Below are positions 43,807 to 53,213 of a DNA stretch of 53,213 bases, one piece after another. The notes under the pieces were generated by a model. That model did no database searches. It had not been told where the DNA came from and saw only the letters and a program-made list of their open reading frames with translations. Both the position numbers and the translations under genes were made by a program. The stretch is from contig JAABQG010000020.1 of NCBI GenBank assembly GCA_011391595.1, positions 1 to 53,213 on the forward strand. The letters run 5' to 3'. Position 1 is the stretch's first letter. Each line of letters opens with the position of its first letter. The stretch is from Hydrogenophaga sp. Its GTDB lineage: Bacteria; Pseudomonadota; Gammaproteobacteria; Burkholderiales; Burkholderiaceae_C.

Positions 43807-44619
43807 TCAGGCCCCGAACTCGTCGCCCAGCTCATGCGCCCGGCGCCGGGCTGCGTGCAGCGCACGCATGAACAGATTCTTCACGTTGTCCTCCTCCATG
43901 GACATGATGGCCGCGTAGGTGGTGCCGCCCTTGGAAGTGACGCGCTGGCGCAGCACTTCAGGGGGTTCTTCAGAGGCACGCGCCAGCTCGGACGCACCCA
44001 CGAAGGTGCCCACCGCGAGCTGGTGCGCCTGGTCGCGTGTGAGCCCCATGTCGGTGCCTGCCTGGGTCATGGCTTCAAGAAAATAGAACACGTAGGCCGG
44101 GCCGGAGCCTGACAGCGCCGTGACGGCGTCGAGCTGGCTTTCCGGCTCGACCCACAGAAACTGGCCTGTTGTGGCGATCACGCGCTCCACCTGGCGCCGG
44201 TCTTCGACGGTCGCGGCCGCCCGCCCGAACATGGCCGTCATGCCTTTTCCGACCAGGGCGGGGGTGTTGGGCATGGCCCGGACAATGCGTTGCGTGCCAA
44301 GCCAGCTGGCGATGCTGTCGCTGCGTATGCCCGCAGCCACGCTCAGATGCAGCGCGTGCTGGGTGTGCTGGCTGGTTTGCAGCGCCGCCTCCTTGAAGGT
44401 CTGGGGCTTGACGGCCCAGACCACGAGGTCGGCCTTGGCCAGTGCCGGTCCTGGTCCGTGGAGTGCCGTAACGCCAAACTGCGAAAGAAGCCTGGCGCGC
44501 GCTTCGGCAAAGGGTTCGACCACGTCGATCTGCCGGGGCGTCATGCCCTGCTTGAGCAACCCGCCAATGATGGCGCTGGCCATGTTGCCGCCGCCGATGA
44601 AAGTGATGTGTGTGGTCAT
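43807..44619 (-). CDS. proC: Pyrroline-5-carboxylate reductase
   Basis: A 270-residue NAD(P)H-dependent enzyme making L-proline from 1-pyrroline-5-carboxylate. It has a Rossmann N-terminus (ITFIGGGNMASAIIGGLL), the RAMPNTPALVGKGM stretch, and the C-terminal ALSGSGPAYVFYFLEAMTQAG and VTSKGGTTYAAIMSM signatures. Length is normal. The ATG at 44619 (MTTHITFIGGG) is the family start; the frame continues upstream but without coding sense. Convergent with ubiA, divergent from glpK. Confidence 0.97.
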   Translation of the reverse strand: MTTHITFIGGGNMASAIIGGLLKQGMTPRQIDVVEPFAEARARLLSQFGVTALHGPGPALAKADLVVWAVKPQTFKEAALQTSQHTQHALHLSVAAGIRSDSIASWLGTQRIVRAMPNTPALVGKGMTAMFGRAAATVEDRRQVERVIATTGQFLWVEPESQLDAVTALSGSGPAYVFYFLEAMTQAGTDMGLTRDQAHQLAVGTFVGASELARASEEPPEVLRQRVTSKGGTTYAAIMSMEEDNVKNLFMRALHAARRRAHELGDEFGA

Positions 44620-44804
44620 GGTAAGGGAGCTGATTGCTTTGGACGGTTCACGGCGGCCGCGATGGCGCGCCCGTGCGGGATTCAAATTGTCGTCTTTTGC
44701 CGAGACAGTTGCCCAGGGTCGCCGGATGATGCGGAGCGCCGCGCAGCCCGGCACCGTTCCGGCTCGATCGATGGACGGCGTTCATTGGGTTACGCTTCAA
44801 CCCC

Positions 44805-46313
44805 ATGGACTACATCCTTTCGCTTGATCAGGGCACCACCAGTTCACGCGCCATGCTTTTTGATCGCAAGGGGCAGGTTGCGGCGGTGGCGCAACGGGAA
44901 TTCCGGCAGTATTTTCCGCGGCCCGGCTGGGTGGAGCATGACGCCACCGAAATCTGGCAATCCCAGTATGGCGTCATGCAGGACGTGCTGGCCCGCCAGG
45001 GCGCAAGTGCCAGAAATATCGTCGCCATCGGCATTGCCAACCAGCGTGAGACGACGGTATTGTGGGACCGTGTCACCGGGGATCCCGTGGCGCCCGCCAT
45101 CGTGTGGCAGGACCGCCGCACCGCGGGGCGTTGCGCCGAACTGCGGGCGCAGGGCAAAGTCGGGCTGATCCAGCGCAAGACCGGGCTGATGCTCGATGCG
45201 TACTTCTCCGCCACCAAGCTGGAGTGGTTGCTGGACCATGTTCCCGGCGCGCGCCGGCGTGCCGAGCGCGGCGAACTGGCGTTCGGAACGATTGACGCCT
45301 GGTTGGTATGGAAGCTGACCGGTGGACGCATTCATGCGACGGACCCAGGCAATGCCTCTCGCACCCTGCTGTTCAACCTGCACACGCTGCAGTGGGACAC
45401 GGAGCTGCTGCGCCTCTTCAATATTCCGGCCACTGTGCTGCCGCAGGTCGTGACCTCAAGCGGCATCCTCGGCGAATCCGACCCGGCCTTGCTCGGCCTG
45501 CCGGTCGCGATTGCCGGCATGGCGGGAGATCAGCAGGCCGCATTGTTTGGCCAGGCCTGTTTTGCCCCGGGCATGGCAAAAAATACCTATGGCACGGGCT
45601 GCTTCATGCTCATGAATACCGGAACAGCGCCGGTGCCCAGTCGCAACCAGTTGCTGACGACAGTTGCCTGGCGGGGCCCGCCAGAGGCGCGCCATCGCAC
45701 GGCCTACGCGCTGGAAGGCTCTGTGTTCATGGCGGGTGCCACGGTGCAGTGGCTGCGCGATGGACTGGAGGTCATTCGTTCTGCGTCCGAGGTGGAGGCC
45801 CTTGCAGCCAGCGTCCCCGATACCGGCGACGTCTATCTGGTGCCGGCGTTTGCCGGCCTTGGAACGCCAGACTGGGACGGGTATGCGCGCGGCACGCTTC
45901 TGGGCATGACCCGTGGCACCACCCGCGCCCACGTGGCGCGTGCTGCGCTTGAGTCGATTGCGCTTCAGGTGGCGGACGTTTTCGGCGCGATGGCGGCCGA
46001 CTCCGGTATCGAACTGAAGGAGTTGCGCGTGGATGGCGGCGCCAGCAGCAACGACTTGCTGATGCAGATGCAGGCTGATTTTCTGGGTGTTCCCGTGGTG
46101 CGCCCCCGGGTGACCGAGACCACGGCGCTCGGGGTGGCCTACCTCGCGGGCCTGGCAACAGGCTTCTGGACCGGCGCCGACGAGATCTCGTCGCAGTGGG
46201 CGGTTGATCGACGGTTTCAGCCGTCGCTGAGCCCTGGCGCACGCGCGTTGCGCCTCGCGCGATGGCGACAGGCCGTCGAGCGCGCCAAGGGTTGGGCGAC
46301 AATTCACGCATGA
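44805..46313 (+). CDS. glpK: Glycerol kinase
   Basis: A 502-residue FGGY-family kinase making sn-glycerol-3-phosphate from glycerol and ATP. Signatures: [19 protein letters not shown] (phosphate 1), the [14 protein letters not shown] segment, [15 protein letters not shown], and [21 protein letters not shown] near the C-terminus. Length is normal. It overlaps glpD by four bases (ATGA), so kinase and dehydrogenase are coupled. No glpF or glpR gene lies beside it; the 185-bp space before it, shared with proC, holds the likely promoter but no convincing -35/-10 was found. Confidence 0.97.
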   Translation: MDYILSLDQGTTSSRAMLFDRKGQVAAVAQREFRQYFPRPGWVEHDATEIWQSQYGVMQDVLARQGASARNIVAIGIANQRETTVLWDRVTGDPVAPAIVWQDRRTAGRCAELRAQGKVGLIQRKTGLMLDAYFSATKLEWLLDHVPGARRRAERGELAFGTIDAWLVWKLTGGRIHATDPGNASRTLLFNLHTLQWDTELLRLFNIPATVLPQVVTSSGILGESDPALLGLPVAIAGMAGDQQAALFGQACFAPGMAKNTYGTGCFMLMNTGTAPVPSRNQLLTTVAWRGPPEARHRTAYALEGSVFMAGATVQWLRDGLEVIRSASEVEALAASVPDTGDVYLVPAFAGLGTPDWDGYARGTLLGMTRGTTRAHVARAALESIALQVADVFGAMAADSGIELKELRVDGGASSNDLLMQMQADFLGVPVVRPRVTETTALGVAYLAGLATGFWTGADEISSQWAVDRRFQPSLSPGARALRLARWRQAVERAKGWATIHA

Positions 46314-47911
46314 CAAATGCGGATGCTTTTCCCCGATTGACGCGGCGCGCTGACCTGGTTGCGGGGCTTGCCGAAGACCGTCAATGGGACGTGGCCATCA
46401 TCGGCGGTGGCGCCACGGGCCTGGGCGTGGCACTGGATGCCGCATTGCGTGGCTTCAGTGTGGTGCTGATCGAGTCGCACGACTTTGCCTCGGGCACCTC
46501 ATCGCGCGCCACCAAACTCGTGCACGGGGGCGTGCGCTACCTGGCGCAGGGGAACCTGCCGCTGGTGCGCGAGGCGTTGCATGAGCGGGCCCATTTGTTG
46601 CACAACGCGCCGCATCTGGCGCAGCCGCTGGCCTTCGTGATGCCGGCCTACCGATGGTGGGAAGCACCGTTCTACGGGATCGGCCTCAAGATGTATGACG
46701 TTCTGGCCGGCCAGGATGGCCTGGGCAGCACTGAATTCCTGGGCCGTCAGCAGACCTTGCAGTGTCTCCCGGGTGTCCAGGCACGGGGTCTTCTGGGCGG
46801 CGTCAAATACTGGGACGGCCAGTTCGACGATGCACGGGTGGCGCTGGCGCTGGCCCGCACCGCGGCAGCGCAAGGTGCGTTGCTGGTCAATCACTGCGCG
46901 GCAACGGCTTTGATTCACGAAGCGGGACGAGTCGCCGGAGTGGTCTGCGAGGACCATGAAACCGGGCAGGCTTATCCGCTGCGGGCGCGCTGCGTGATCA
47001 ATGCCACAGGGGTTTGGGTGGATGTCCTGCGCCAGAAAGATGGCGAAGCCACGGGTCGACCGGCGCGACCCATGGTCGCGCCCAGCCAAGGCGTGCATCT
47101 GATGGTGGATCGCGAGTTTCTCCCCGGCGACCATGCGCTGCTGGTGCCCAAGACAGCCGATGGCCGGGTGCTTTTCGCCGTGCCGTGGTTGGGCAAACTG
47201 ATTCTGGGCACCACCGATACGCCACGGCATGACCTGGCGCGGGAGCCCCGACCCTTTGCCGACGAGGTGGCGTTCATCCTGAGCGAGTCCGCGCGTTACC
47301 TGAACCGGGCCCCGACCCGAGGTGACGTACGCAGTTGCTGGGTGGGCCTGCGCCCGCTGGTCAAATCCCCCCAGGACGGTGAAGACGACACCAAGGGCCT
47401 GAGCCGGGAACATACGGTGCTGGTCAGTCGAAGCGGCCTGGTGACGGTGACGGGCGGAAAATGGACGACTTACCGTGCCATGGCTGAAGACGTGCTACAG
47501 AAATGCATGGACGAAACACTTCTGCCCTCAAGATCTGGCGGAGCGAGCACTCACCTCTTTCTGGTGGGCGCGCAGGGGCAGCGGGGCGCCGCCCGTCCCC
47601 TGAGTGCCGTGCCGGGACTGTCGGTCTACGGGAATGAGGCTGGTGCCGTATCGGGGTTGCCGGGCGCGCAGCGTCCACTGGGCGGTGGGTTGACGGAGGC
47701 CATGGTGCGGTTCGCAGTTCGACACGAATATGCGCGCACCGTCGAAGACGTGCTGGCGCGCCGGTCCCGCTTGCTCTTTCTTGACGCCCGACTGGCGGGA
47801 GAAATGGCCTCGGAAGTCGGCGCCATCGTAGGCGAAGAGACCGGGCGCGACCCCGAAATTGCAGCTTTTGAAGTGCTGGCACGGAAATATCTCGAATTAC
47901 CGGTTCAATAG
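46310..47911 (+). CDS. glpD: Aerobic glycerol-3-phosphate dehydrogenase
   Basis: A 533-residue FAD enzyme at the cytoplasmic membrane face that oxidises glycerol-3-phosphate to dihydroxyacetone phosphate, passing electrons to ubiquinone. The FAD GxGxxG is in [19 protein letters not shown] (about residue 30), followed by [17 protein letters not shown]. The ATG at 46310 overlaps the glpK stop and begins [10 protein letters not shown]; a longer frame from 46262 overlaps glpK and is rejected. The stop TAG at 47909-47911 is four bases from the -35 of the next promoter. Confidence 0.97.
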   Translation: MTNADAFPRLTRRADLVAGLAEDRQWDVAIIGGGATGLGVALDAALRGFSVVLIESHDFASGTSSRATKLVHGGVRYLAQGNLPLVREALHERAHLLHNAPHLAQPLAFVMPAYRWWEAPFYGIGLKMYDVLAGQDGLGSTEFLGRQQTLQCLPGVQARGLLGGVKYWDGQFDDARVALALARTAAAQGALLVNHCAATALIHEAGRVAGVVCEDHETGQAYPLRARCVINATGVWVDVLRQKDGEATGRPARPMVAPSQGVHLMVDREFLPGDHALLVPKTADGRVLFAVPWLGKLILGTTDTPRHDLAREPRPFADEVAFILSESARYLNRAPTRGDVRSCWVGLRPLVKSPQDGEDDTKGLSREHTVLVSRSGLVTVTGGKWTTYRAMAEDVLQKCMDETLLPSRSGGASTHLFLVGAQGQRGAARPLSAVPGLSVYGNEAGAVSGLPGAQRPLGGGLTEAMVRFAVRHEYARTVEDVLARRSRLLFLDARLAGEMASEVGAIVGEETGRDPEIAAFEVLARKYLELPVQ

Positions 47912-47914
47912 CGC

Positions 47915-47943
47915 TTGACAGCCGATCCCAGCCCTGCCATAAT
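47915..47943 (+). promoter_or_regulatory. Sigma70 promoter of the spc ribosomal operon
   Basis: TTGACA (47915-47920) and CATAAT (47938-47943) are 17 bp apart, a near-consensus sigma70 promoter starting three bases after the glpD stop. The leader of about 130 bp to rplN has small hairpins: CGCTT-GAAA-AAGCG and CAAG-TTT-CTTG near 47955-47980, which may help control. This promoter supplies the operon, as no ribosomal gene lies upstream here. Confidence 0.8.
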
Positions 47944-48083
47944 TCGAGGCTTCGCTTGAAAAAGCGCAAGTTTCTTGCCCAGTAAAAGCGCCGTGAGTGG
48001 TTCATGGCGTGGACGACGGGCCCAAGACTGATCCGGCGCGCCCTGCCTGCGGGGCGCAACGGGTGCAAGTTGGGAATATTGAA

Positions 48084-48452
48084 ATGATCCAGACAGAATC
48101 TCGGTTAGACGTTGCCGACAATACCGGCGCCAAATCCGTCCTTTGCATCAAGGTGCTCGGCGGCTCGCGGCGTCGTTACGCCAGCGTCGGTGACATCATC
48201 AAGGTGAGCATCAAGGAAGCCGCTCCGCGTGGCCGCGTCAAAAAAGGCGAGGTATACAGCGCTGTGGTGGTTCGCACGGCCAAGGGTATCCGTCGCAGCG
48301 ATGGCTCCCTGGTCAAATTCGACGGCAACGCAGCAGTGTTGCTGAATGCCAAATTGGAGCCCATCGGCACCCGCATCTTCGGCCCGGTCACGCGTGAACT
48401 GCGTACCGAGAAGTTCATGAAGATCGTGTCCCTGGCTCCTGAAGTTCTGTAA
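48084..48452 (+). CDS. rplN: 50S ribosomal protein L14
   Basis: A 122-residue protein of the large subunit, [33 protein letters not shown]..., with all L14 signatures ([11 protein letters not shown] and the RGRVKKGEV loop). It is the first gene of the spc operon in this window. Normally rpsQ (S17) precedes rplN in one long cluster; here the upstream gene is glpD. An AT-rich leader, no strong Shine-Dalgarno (GGGAATATTGAA), and a sigma70 promoter 140 bp upstream. Confidence 0.99.
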   Translation: MIQTESRLDVADNTGAKSVLCIKVLGGSRRRYASVGDIIKVSIKEAAPRGRVKKGEVYSAVVVRTAKGIRRSDGSLVKFDGNAAVLLNAKLEPIGTRIFGPVTRELRTEKFMKIVSLAPEVL

Positions 48453-48461
48453 GGACACGTC

Positions 48462-48782
48462 ATGAACAAGATTCGCAAAGGCGACGAGGTCATCGTGATC
48501 ACCGGGCGCGACAAGGGCAAGCGCGGCAAGGTTTCGCTGCGCAAGGACGACTCGATGCTGGTGGTTGACGGTATCAACATGGTGAAAAAGCACACCAAGC
48601 CCAATCCGCTCAAGGGCGCGCCGGGCGGCATCGTGCAAAAGACCATGCCAATCCATCAGTCCAACGTGGCCATTTTCAATGCGGCCACCGGCAAGGCTGA
48701 TCGCGTGGGCATCAAATTGCTGGCGGATGGCAAGCGCGTTCGCGTTTTCAAGTCCAGTGGCGAAGAAATCAAGGTGGCATGA
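48462..48782 (+). CDS. rplX: 50S ribosomal protein L24
   Basis: A 106-residue assembly-initiator protein of the large subunit ([24 protein letters not shown], a KOW motif). It starts nine bases after the rplN stop. The AAGGAC just before the start serves as the ribosome site. Its stop overlaps an ATG that begins an alternative reading of rplE. Confidence 0.99.
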   Translation: MNKIRKGDEVIVITGRDKGKRGKVSLRKDDSMLVVDGINMVKKHTKPNPLKGAPGGIVQKTMPIHQSNVAIFNAATGKADRVGIKLLADGKRVRVFKSSGEEIKVA

Positions 48783-48784
48783 CC

Positions 48785-49324
48785 ATGGCACGACTCCAGC
48801 AAATTTACCGCGAAAAAATCGCTCCCGAATTGATGGCCAAGTTTGGCTACAAGTCGCCGATGCAGGTGCCGCGCCTTTCCAAGATCACGCTCAACATGGG
48901 TGTGAGCGAGGCAGTCGCGGACAAGAAGGTCATGGACAACGCCGTGAGCGACCTGACGAAGATCGCCGGCCAGAAGCCTGTGGTGACCAATGCCAAGAAG
49001 GCGATCGCCGGTTTCAAGATCCGCGAAGGTCAGGCGATTGGCTGCATGGTCACATTGCGCGGCGTGCAGATGTACGAATTCCTGGACCGTTTCGTGACGG
49101 TGGCGCTGCCTCGGGTCCGTGACTTCCGTGGTATTTCCGGACGCGCATTCGACGGGCGTGGCAACTACAACGTCGGCGTCAAAGAGCAGATTATTTTTCC
49201 TGAGATCGAGTACGACAAGGTGGATGCCTTGCGCGGCCTCAACATCAGCATCACGACAACGGCCAAGACCGACGAGGAGTGCAAGGCGCTTCTCGCTGGT
49301 TTCCGTTTCCCGTTCAAGAACTGA
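48785..49324 (+). CDS. rplE: 50S ribosomal protein L5
   Basis: A 179-residue protein binding 5S rRNA ([35 protein letters not shown]). An ATG at 48779 (MTMARLQQ) overlaps the rplX stop by four bases (ATGA); the ATG at 48785 gives [16 protein letters not shown], the normal 179-residue length, and is preferred. Confidence 0.99.
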   Translation: MARLQQIYREKIAPELMAKFGYKSPMQVPRLSKITLNMGVSEAVADKKVMDNAVSDLTKIAGQKPVVTNAKKAIAGFKIREGQAIGCMVTLRGVQMYEFLDRFVTVALPRVRDFRGISGRAFDGRGNYNVGVKEQIIFPEIEYDKVDALRGLNISITTTAKTDEECKALLAGFRFPFKN

Positions 49325-49332
49325 GGTGACCT

Positions 49333-49638
49333 GTGGCAAAAATGGCTTTAATTGAGCGCGAGCTCAAGCGGGACAAACTGGTCGCCAAATACGCGAAGAA
49401 ACACGCGGAATTCAAGGCGATCGCCAACGATGCTAAGCGTTCGGATGAAGAGCGTGCAGCTGCCCGCCTGGGCTTGCAGAAGCTCCCGCGCAATGCCAAT
49501 CCGACGCGTCAGCGCAATCGGTGCGCCGTCACTGGGCGTGCTCGTGGAACTTTCCGCCAGTTCGGTCTGGGTCGTTCGAAGATTCGTGAAATGGCTTTTG
49601 CAGGCGATATCCCCGGTATCGTCAAGGCAAGCTGGTAA
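49333..49638 (+). CDS. rpsN: 30S ribosomal protein S14
   Basis: A 101-residue small-subunit protein of the long, zinc-free type: the CxxC pairs of the short form are absent, with one Cys in [11 protein letters not shown]. The start is GTG at 49333 after GAGGTGACCT; the next in-frame ATG is three codons later and would cut a conserved MAKMAL start. Confidence 0.98.
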   Translation: MAKMALIERELKRDKLVAKYAKKHAEFKAIANDAKRSDEERAAARLGLQKLPRNANPTRQRNRCAVTGRARGTFRQFGLGRSKIREMAFAGDIPGIVKASW

Positions 49639-49655
49639 TCGGCAGGAGATTTAAC

Positions 49656-50051
49656 ATGAGCATGAGTGATCCCATTGCCGATCTGTTGACCCGCATTCGC
49701 AACGCGCAAATGGTTGCCAAGGCAACCGTACTGATTCCGTCTTCCAAAGTGAAGGTGGCCATTGCGCAGGTGTTGAAGGACGAGGGTTACATTGACGGAT
49801 TCCAGGTCAAGTCCACCGACGGCAAAGCCGAGCTGGAAATCACCCTGAAGTACTACGCCGGACGTCCCGTCATCGAGCGTATCGAGCGGGTAAGCCGTCC
49901 TGGCCTGCGCGTTTACAAAGGCCACGATGCCATTCCCACCGTGATGAACGGTCTGGGCGTCGCCATCGTGACGACTCCGAAGGGGGTCATGACTGATCGC
50001 AAGGCGCGCGCTACCGGTGTCGGTGGCGAAGTGCTCTGCTACGTGGCTTGA
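49656..50051 (+). CDS. rpsH: 30S ribosomal protein S8
   Basis: A 131-residue 16S rRNA-binding protein ([18 protein letters not shown]... with the C-terminal [25 protein letters not shown]). In E. coli, S8 also represses the spc operon by binding mRNA near rplE; whether it does here is unknown. A GGCAGGAG site precedes the ATG. Confidence 0.99.
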   Translation: MSMSDPIADLLTRIRNAQMVAKATVLIPSSKVKVAIAQVLKDEGYIDGFQVKSTDGKAELEITLKYYAGRPVIERIERVSRPGLRVYKGHDAIPTVMNGLGVAIVTTPKGVMTDRKARATGVGGEVLCYVA

Positions 50052-50075
50052 CCGCGGCATTGAGGAGAAACTGAA

Positions 50076-50609
50076 ATGTCCCGTGTAGGAAAAATGCCTG
50101 TGACCATCCCCGCTGGCGTGGATGTGTCCATCAAGGAAGATCAGATCAGCGTGAAAGGCTCGGGCGGCACGTTGCAGCTGAAGCAAAACATGCTGGTCAC
50201 TGTGGCGAATGACGCCGGCAAGCTGACGTTCGCGCCGGCGAACGAGTCCCGGGAGGCCAATGCCATGAGCGGCACCATGCGTCAGCTGGTGAACAACATG
50301 GTGGTGGGGGTCAGCAAGGGCTTCGAGAAAAAGCTGAGCCTGGTCGGCGTGGGCTACAAGGCCCAGGCGCAAGGTGCCAAGCTGAGCTTGACCGTGGGGT
50401 ACTCCCATCCCGTCAACAAGGAAATGCCCGCAGGAATTACCGTGCAGACGGCGACGCCCACCGAGATCCTGATCAAGGGGGCCGACCGTCAGCGCGTGGG
50501 CCAGGTGGCTGCCGAGATTCGTGCCATCCGTCCTCCCGAGCCCTACAAAGGCAAGGGCATCCGTTATTCGGATGAAAAGATCACGATCAAAGAGACCAAG
50601 AAGAAATAA
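50076..50609 (+). CDS. rplF: 50S ribosomal protein L6
   Basis: A 177-residue large-subunit protein at the GTPase-associated side, two tandem L6 domains ([18 protein letters not shown] at the start, [18 protein letters not shown] near the end). TGAGGAGAAACTGAA precedes the ATG. Confidence 0.99.
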   Translation: MSRVGKMPVTIPAGVDVSIKEDQISVKGSGGTLQLKQNMLVTVANDAGKLTFAPANESREANAMSGTMRQLVNNMVVGVSKGFEKKLSLVGVGYKAQAQGAKLSLTVGYSHPVNKEMPAGITVQTATPTEILIKGADRQRVGQVAAEIRAIRPPEPYKGKGIRYSDEKITIKETKKK

Positions 50610-50620
50610 GGAGCGGCATC

Positions 50621-50989
50621 ATGTTGACCAAAAAAGAGCAGCGTCTTCGCCGGGCCCGTCAGACCCGAATCCGTATTGCCATTCAAGGTGTTGCGCGGCT
50701 GACGGTGAATCGCACCAATTTGCACATCTATGCCAACGTCATTTCCGGCGACGGCACCAAGGTGTTGGCCAGCGCATCCACCGCGGAAGCGGATGTGCGC
50801 AGGTCGCTTGATGGCTCGGCCGGCAAGGGCGGCAACGCTGCCGCCGCGAAGGCCGTTGGCAAGCGCATTGCTGAAAAGGCAAAAGCGGCTGGCGTCGAGA
50901 AAGTGGCGTTTGATCGCGCTGGCTTTGCGTATCACGGTCGCGTCAAGGCGCTGGCTGATGCGGCGCGTGAAGCTGGCTTGCAGTTCTAA
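50621..50989 (+). CDS. rplR: 50S ribosomal protein L18
   Basis: A 122-residue 5S rRNA-binding protein ([19 protein letters not shown]... and [26 protein letters not shown]). It starts 11 bases after the rplF stop, with AAGGAGCGG as ribosome site. Confidence 0.99.
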   Translation: MLTKKEQRLRRARQTRIRIAIQGVARLTVNRTNLHIYANVISGDGTKVLASASTAEADVRRSLDGSAGKGGNAAAAKAVGKRIAEKAKAAGVEKVAFDRAGFAYHGRVKALADAAREAGLQF

Positions 50990-51006
50990 GCGGATCGGAA
51001 ACAATC

Positions 51007-51525
51007 ATGGCTAAATTTCAGGCAAGAGCGCAAGGTGACGGTCCCGAGGACGGCATGCGCGAGAAAATGATCGCGATCAATCGCGTGACCAAGGTCGTCA
51101 AGGGCGGCCGTATTCTTGGTTTCGCGGCGTTGACCGTGGTCGGCGACGGCGATGGCCGTGTCGGCATGGGTAAGGGCAAGTCCAAGGAAGTGCCGGCAGC
51201 TGTGCAGAAGGCGATGGAAGAAGCCCGCCGCAACCTGAACAAGGTTTCGTTGCGCAATGGCACGATCCATCACAACGTGACGGGCCATCATGGCGCGGCC
51301 TCGGTCATGATGGCGCCGGCGCCAAAGGGTACCGGCATCATCGCGGGCGGCCCCATGCGCGCTGTTTTCGAAGTGATGGGGATCACTGATATCGTCGCGA
51401 AGAGTCACGGTTCCTCCAATCCGTACAACATGGTGCGCGCCACGTTGAATGCGCTTTCCAACTCGACCACCGCGTCGGCAGTTGCGGCCAAGCGGGGCAA
51501 GACCGTCGAAGAAATCTTCGTCTAA
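51007..51525 (+). CDS. rpsE: 30S ribosomal protein S5
   Basis: A 172-residue small-subunit accuracy protein with the dsRNA-binding-like N-terminal domain ([39 protein letters not shown]) and the C-terminal half ending [25 protein letters not shown]. It follows rplR by 17 bp. Confidence 0.99.
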   Translation: MAKFQARAQGDGPEDGMREKMIAINRVTKVVKGGRILGFAALTVVGDGDGRVGMGKGKSKEVPAAVQKAMEEARRNLNKVSLRNGTIHHNVTGHHGAASVMMAPAPKGTGIIAGGPMRAVFEVMGITDIVAKSHGSSNPYNMVRATLNALSNSTTASAVAAKRGKTVEEIFV

Positions 51526-51537
51526 CCGGGGTTGACC

Positions 51538-51723
51538 ATGACTACACAACAACAAACCGTCAAAGTCCAGTTGGTGCGAAGCCCCATTGGATGCAAGGAA
51601 TCGCATCGCGCCACCGTTCGCGGTCTCGGCCTGCGCAAGCTCAACAGCACCAGCGAATTGCAGGATTCACCTGCAGTGCGCGGCATGATCAACAAGATCA
51701 GCTATCTGGTCAAAGTTCTCTGA
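51538..51723 (+). CDS. rpmD: 50S ribosomal protein L30
   Basis: A 61-residue large-subunit protein ([30 protein letters not shown]). The ATG at 51538 is taken; a TTG two codons earlier (51532) is less likely. The gene starts 12 bp after rpsE. Confidence 0.98.
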   Translation: MTTQQQTVKVQLVRSPIGCKESHRATVRGLGLRKLNSTSELQDSPAVRGMINKISYLVKVL

Positions 51724-51733
51724 GAGGTTGCTG

Positions 51734-52165
51734 ATGGAACTCAACAACATTAAACACGCTGATGGCGCCAAGCACGCCAAGCGCCGCGTCGGACGCGGAA
51801 TTGGTTCTGGTCTGGGGAAGACCGCGGGACGCGGCCACAAGGGCCAGAAATCCCGGGCCGGTGGCTACCACAAGGTCGGTTTCGAGGGCGGTCAAATGCC
51901 CTTGCAGCGTCGCCTGCCCAAGCGCGGCTTCAAGTCTCATTTGCTGAAGTTCAATGCCGAAGTGACCCTGACCGCGCTTGAGCGACTGGGTGCATCAGAC
52001 GTCGATCTGCTGGCATTGAAGCAGGCGGGCCTGGTGGGTCAGCTTGCCAGGGTGGTCAAGGTCATCAACACCGGCGCCATTTCGAGGGCCGTGACGCTCA
52101 AGGGCATTGGTGCTACCGCCGGTGCGAAAGCGGCCATCGAGGCTGCTGGCGGCGCCTTGGCTTGA
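51734..52165 (+). CDS. rplO: 50S ribosomal protein L15
   Basis: A 143-residue large-subunit protein ([41 protein letters not shown], the Gly/Arg/Lys-rich tail that enters the 23S core). GAGAGGTTGCTG precedes the ATG at 51734; a TTG at 51728 is the alternative. Its stop is 24 bp before secY. Confidence 0.99.
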   Translation: MELNNIKHADGAKHAKRRVGRGIGSGLGKTAGRGHKGQKSRAGGYHKVGFEGGQMPLQRRLPKRGFKSHLLKFNAEVTLTALERLGASDVDLLALKQAGLVGQLARVVKVINTGAISRAVTLKGIGATAGAKAAIEAAGGALA

Positions 52166-52189
52166 ATGCGGTATTGAAAGTAGATTTCA

Positions 52190-53213
52190 GTGGCAACTAA
52201 CGCGGCACAAATTGCTAAGACGGGCAAATTCGGCGACTTGCGTCGCCGGCTGGTGTTCTTGTTGCTGGCCCTTGTTGTCTTTCGGGTCGGTGCGCACATA
52301 CCAGTGCCTGGAATTGACCCTTCACAACTGCAGCAGCTTTTCAAAGGGCAGCAGGGTGGCATCCTGAGTCTGTTCAACATGTTCTCCGGTGGTGCGCTGT
52401 CCCGGTTCACGGTGTTTGCGCTTGGGATCATGCCGTACATATCGGCGTCCATCATCATGCAGTTGCTGACTTATGTGGTTCCCACATTTGAGCAACTGAA
52501 GAAGGAAGGCGAGTCAGGGCGACGCAAGATCACCCAGTACACGCGTTACGGCACACTGGGCTTGGCCCTGTTCCAATCTTTGGGTATCTCAGTCGCGCTT
52601 GAAAGCTCCGCTGGGCTCGTGATTGATCCGGGGATGGGTTTCCGGATGACTGCGATGGTCTCCCTGACCGCCGGCACAATGTTCCTGATGTGGTTGGGAG
52701 AGCAGATCACCGAGCGCGGTCTCGGTAACGGCATTTCGATCATCATCTTTGCTGGTATCGCGTCAGGTTTGCCCAGTGCCATTGGCGGTTTGCTGGAGTT
52801 GGTCCGTACGGGTGCGATGAGCATCCTCGTCGCGATTCTCATTGTCACCGTCGTTGTGCTGGTGACCTACTTTGTTGTGTTCGTCGAGCGGGGCCAGCGG
52901 AAGATCCTGGTCAACTACGCGCGCCGGCAGGTTGGAAACAAGGTCTATGGCGGCCAGTCTTCTCATTTGCCGCTGAAGCTCAACATGGCCGGCGTGATCC
53001 CGCCAATTTTTGCTTCTTCCATCATCTTGTTGCCGGCAACGGTTGTGAGTTGGTTCAGTTCTGGCGATTCAATGCGCTGGCTCAAGGACATCTCCGGTGC
53101 GTTGGCGCCGGGACAGCCAATCTATGTGATGCTGTACGCTGCCGCGATTGTGTTTTTCTGCTTCTTCTATACGGCGCTTGTGTTCAATAGTCGAGAGACC
53201 GCAGACAACTTGA
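52190..53213 (+). CDS. secY: Protein translocase subunit SecY, 5' part (cut by window end)
   Basis: The frame opens with GTG at 52190 and gives (M)[42 protein letters not shown]..., the SecY start, and stays open to the last base, so the first 341 of about 440 residues are present. Visible parts are TM1, the plug region with [27 protein letters not shown] (TM2), the loop [22 protein letters not shown], and later the [17 protein letters not shown] segment (TM7). SecY is the pore of the Sec translocon. It is the last gene of the spc operon visible; the ribosome site is weak (TTGAAAG). Confidence 0.97.
   Translation, partial: MATNAAQIAKTGKFGDLRRRLVFLLLALVVFRVGAHIPVPGIDPSQLQQLFKGQQGGILSLFNMFSGGALSRFTVFALGIMPYISASIIMQLLTYVVPTFEQLKKEGESGRRKITQYTRYGTLGLALFQSLGISVALESSAGLVIDPGMGFRMTAMVSLTAGTMFLMWLGEQITERGLGNGISIIIFAGIASGLPSAIGGLLELVRTGAMSILVAILIVTVVVLVTYFVVFVERGQRKILVNYARRQVGNKVYGGQSSHLPLKLNMAGVIPPIFASSIILLPATVVSWFSSGDSMRWLKDISGALAPGQPIYVMLYAAAIVFFCFFYTALVFNSRETADNL

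Overview
The window is a GC-rich chromosomal stretch from a betaproteobacterium, most likely Comamonadaceae (Burkholderiales). The evidence is the protein set (DUF3567 protein, PhaM, the queA-tgt / recG-oxyR / ubiA-proC neighbourhood), the ribosomal proteins and SecY N-terminus, and a 72-bp GC-rich intergenic repeat of a kind I associate with this family. The genus cannot be fixed from the sequence alone. No rRNA, tRNA, CRISPR array, integrase, insertion sequence or plasmid gene was found; this is core and lineage-level chromosome rather than a mobile island.

Layout. 1-4000: the start of slyD (minus), then a divergent fatty-acid desaturase module: a TetR repressor of the FabR/DesT type, a ferredoxin-reductase-like electron donor and a membrane desaturase, with a perfect operator inside the predicted promoter; an Ala/Lys/Pro-rich protein of unknown function follows. 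4000-8300: pyruvate phosphate dikinase and an acyl-CoA synthetase (minus). 8480-14580: a 7TM sensor-like protein with a degenerate GGDEF domain, a lipoprotein, a host-attachment/eRF1-like protein, a biotinyl-carboxyltransferase fusion and a class V aminotransferase ending in a clear terminator. 14700-19350 (minus): lrgAB, a solitary glcD, a LysR regulator and purU. 19400-25090: chaN, an AbrB-family membrane protein, a branched-chain-type solute-binding protein, a DUF3567 protein, a DUF3108 protein and an IclR regulator. 25196-29800: FAH-family hydrolase, marC, a VOC protein, an eRF1-like protein and a DksA/TraR-like zinc-finger protein behind a predicted FNR/ANR promoter, a crotonase and a GST.

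29957-32064 is a copper-handling group (DUF2946, SCO, periplasmic DsrE-like, PCuAC). It is followed by phaM overlapping a FIST-domain gene, a coiled-coil membrane protein with a zinc ribbon, a small membrane protein, tgt and queA (minus), then recG, oxyR, a Dyp-type peroxidase, ubiA, proC (minus), glpK and glpD.

The right end is the spc ribosomal operon, rplN to rplO, running into secY (cut by the window end). It has its own sigma70 promoter directly after glpD, so rplN is not preceded by rpsQ here and the usual S10-spc continuity is broken.

Two repeat classes are present: three 72-bp GC-rich intergenic elements, and several copies of an AT-richer element, some inside reading frames. No single spectacular new system was found. 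The best leads are the FNR-controlled zinc-finger/eRF1-like pair, the degenerate-GGDEF 7TM protein, the biotinyl-carboxyltransferase fusion without a biotin carboxylase, and the periplasmic DsrE-like protein in the copper cluster.
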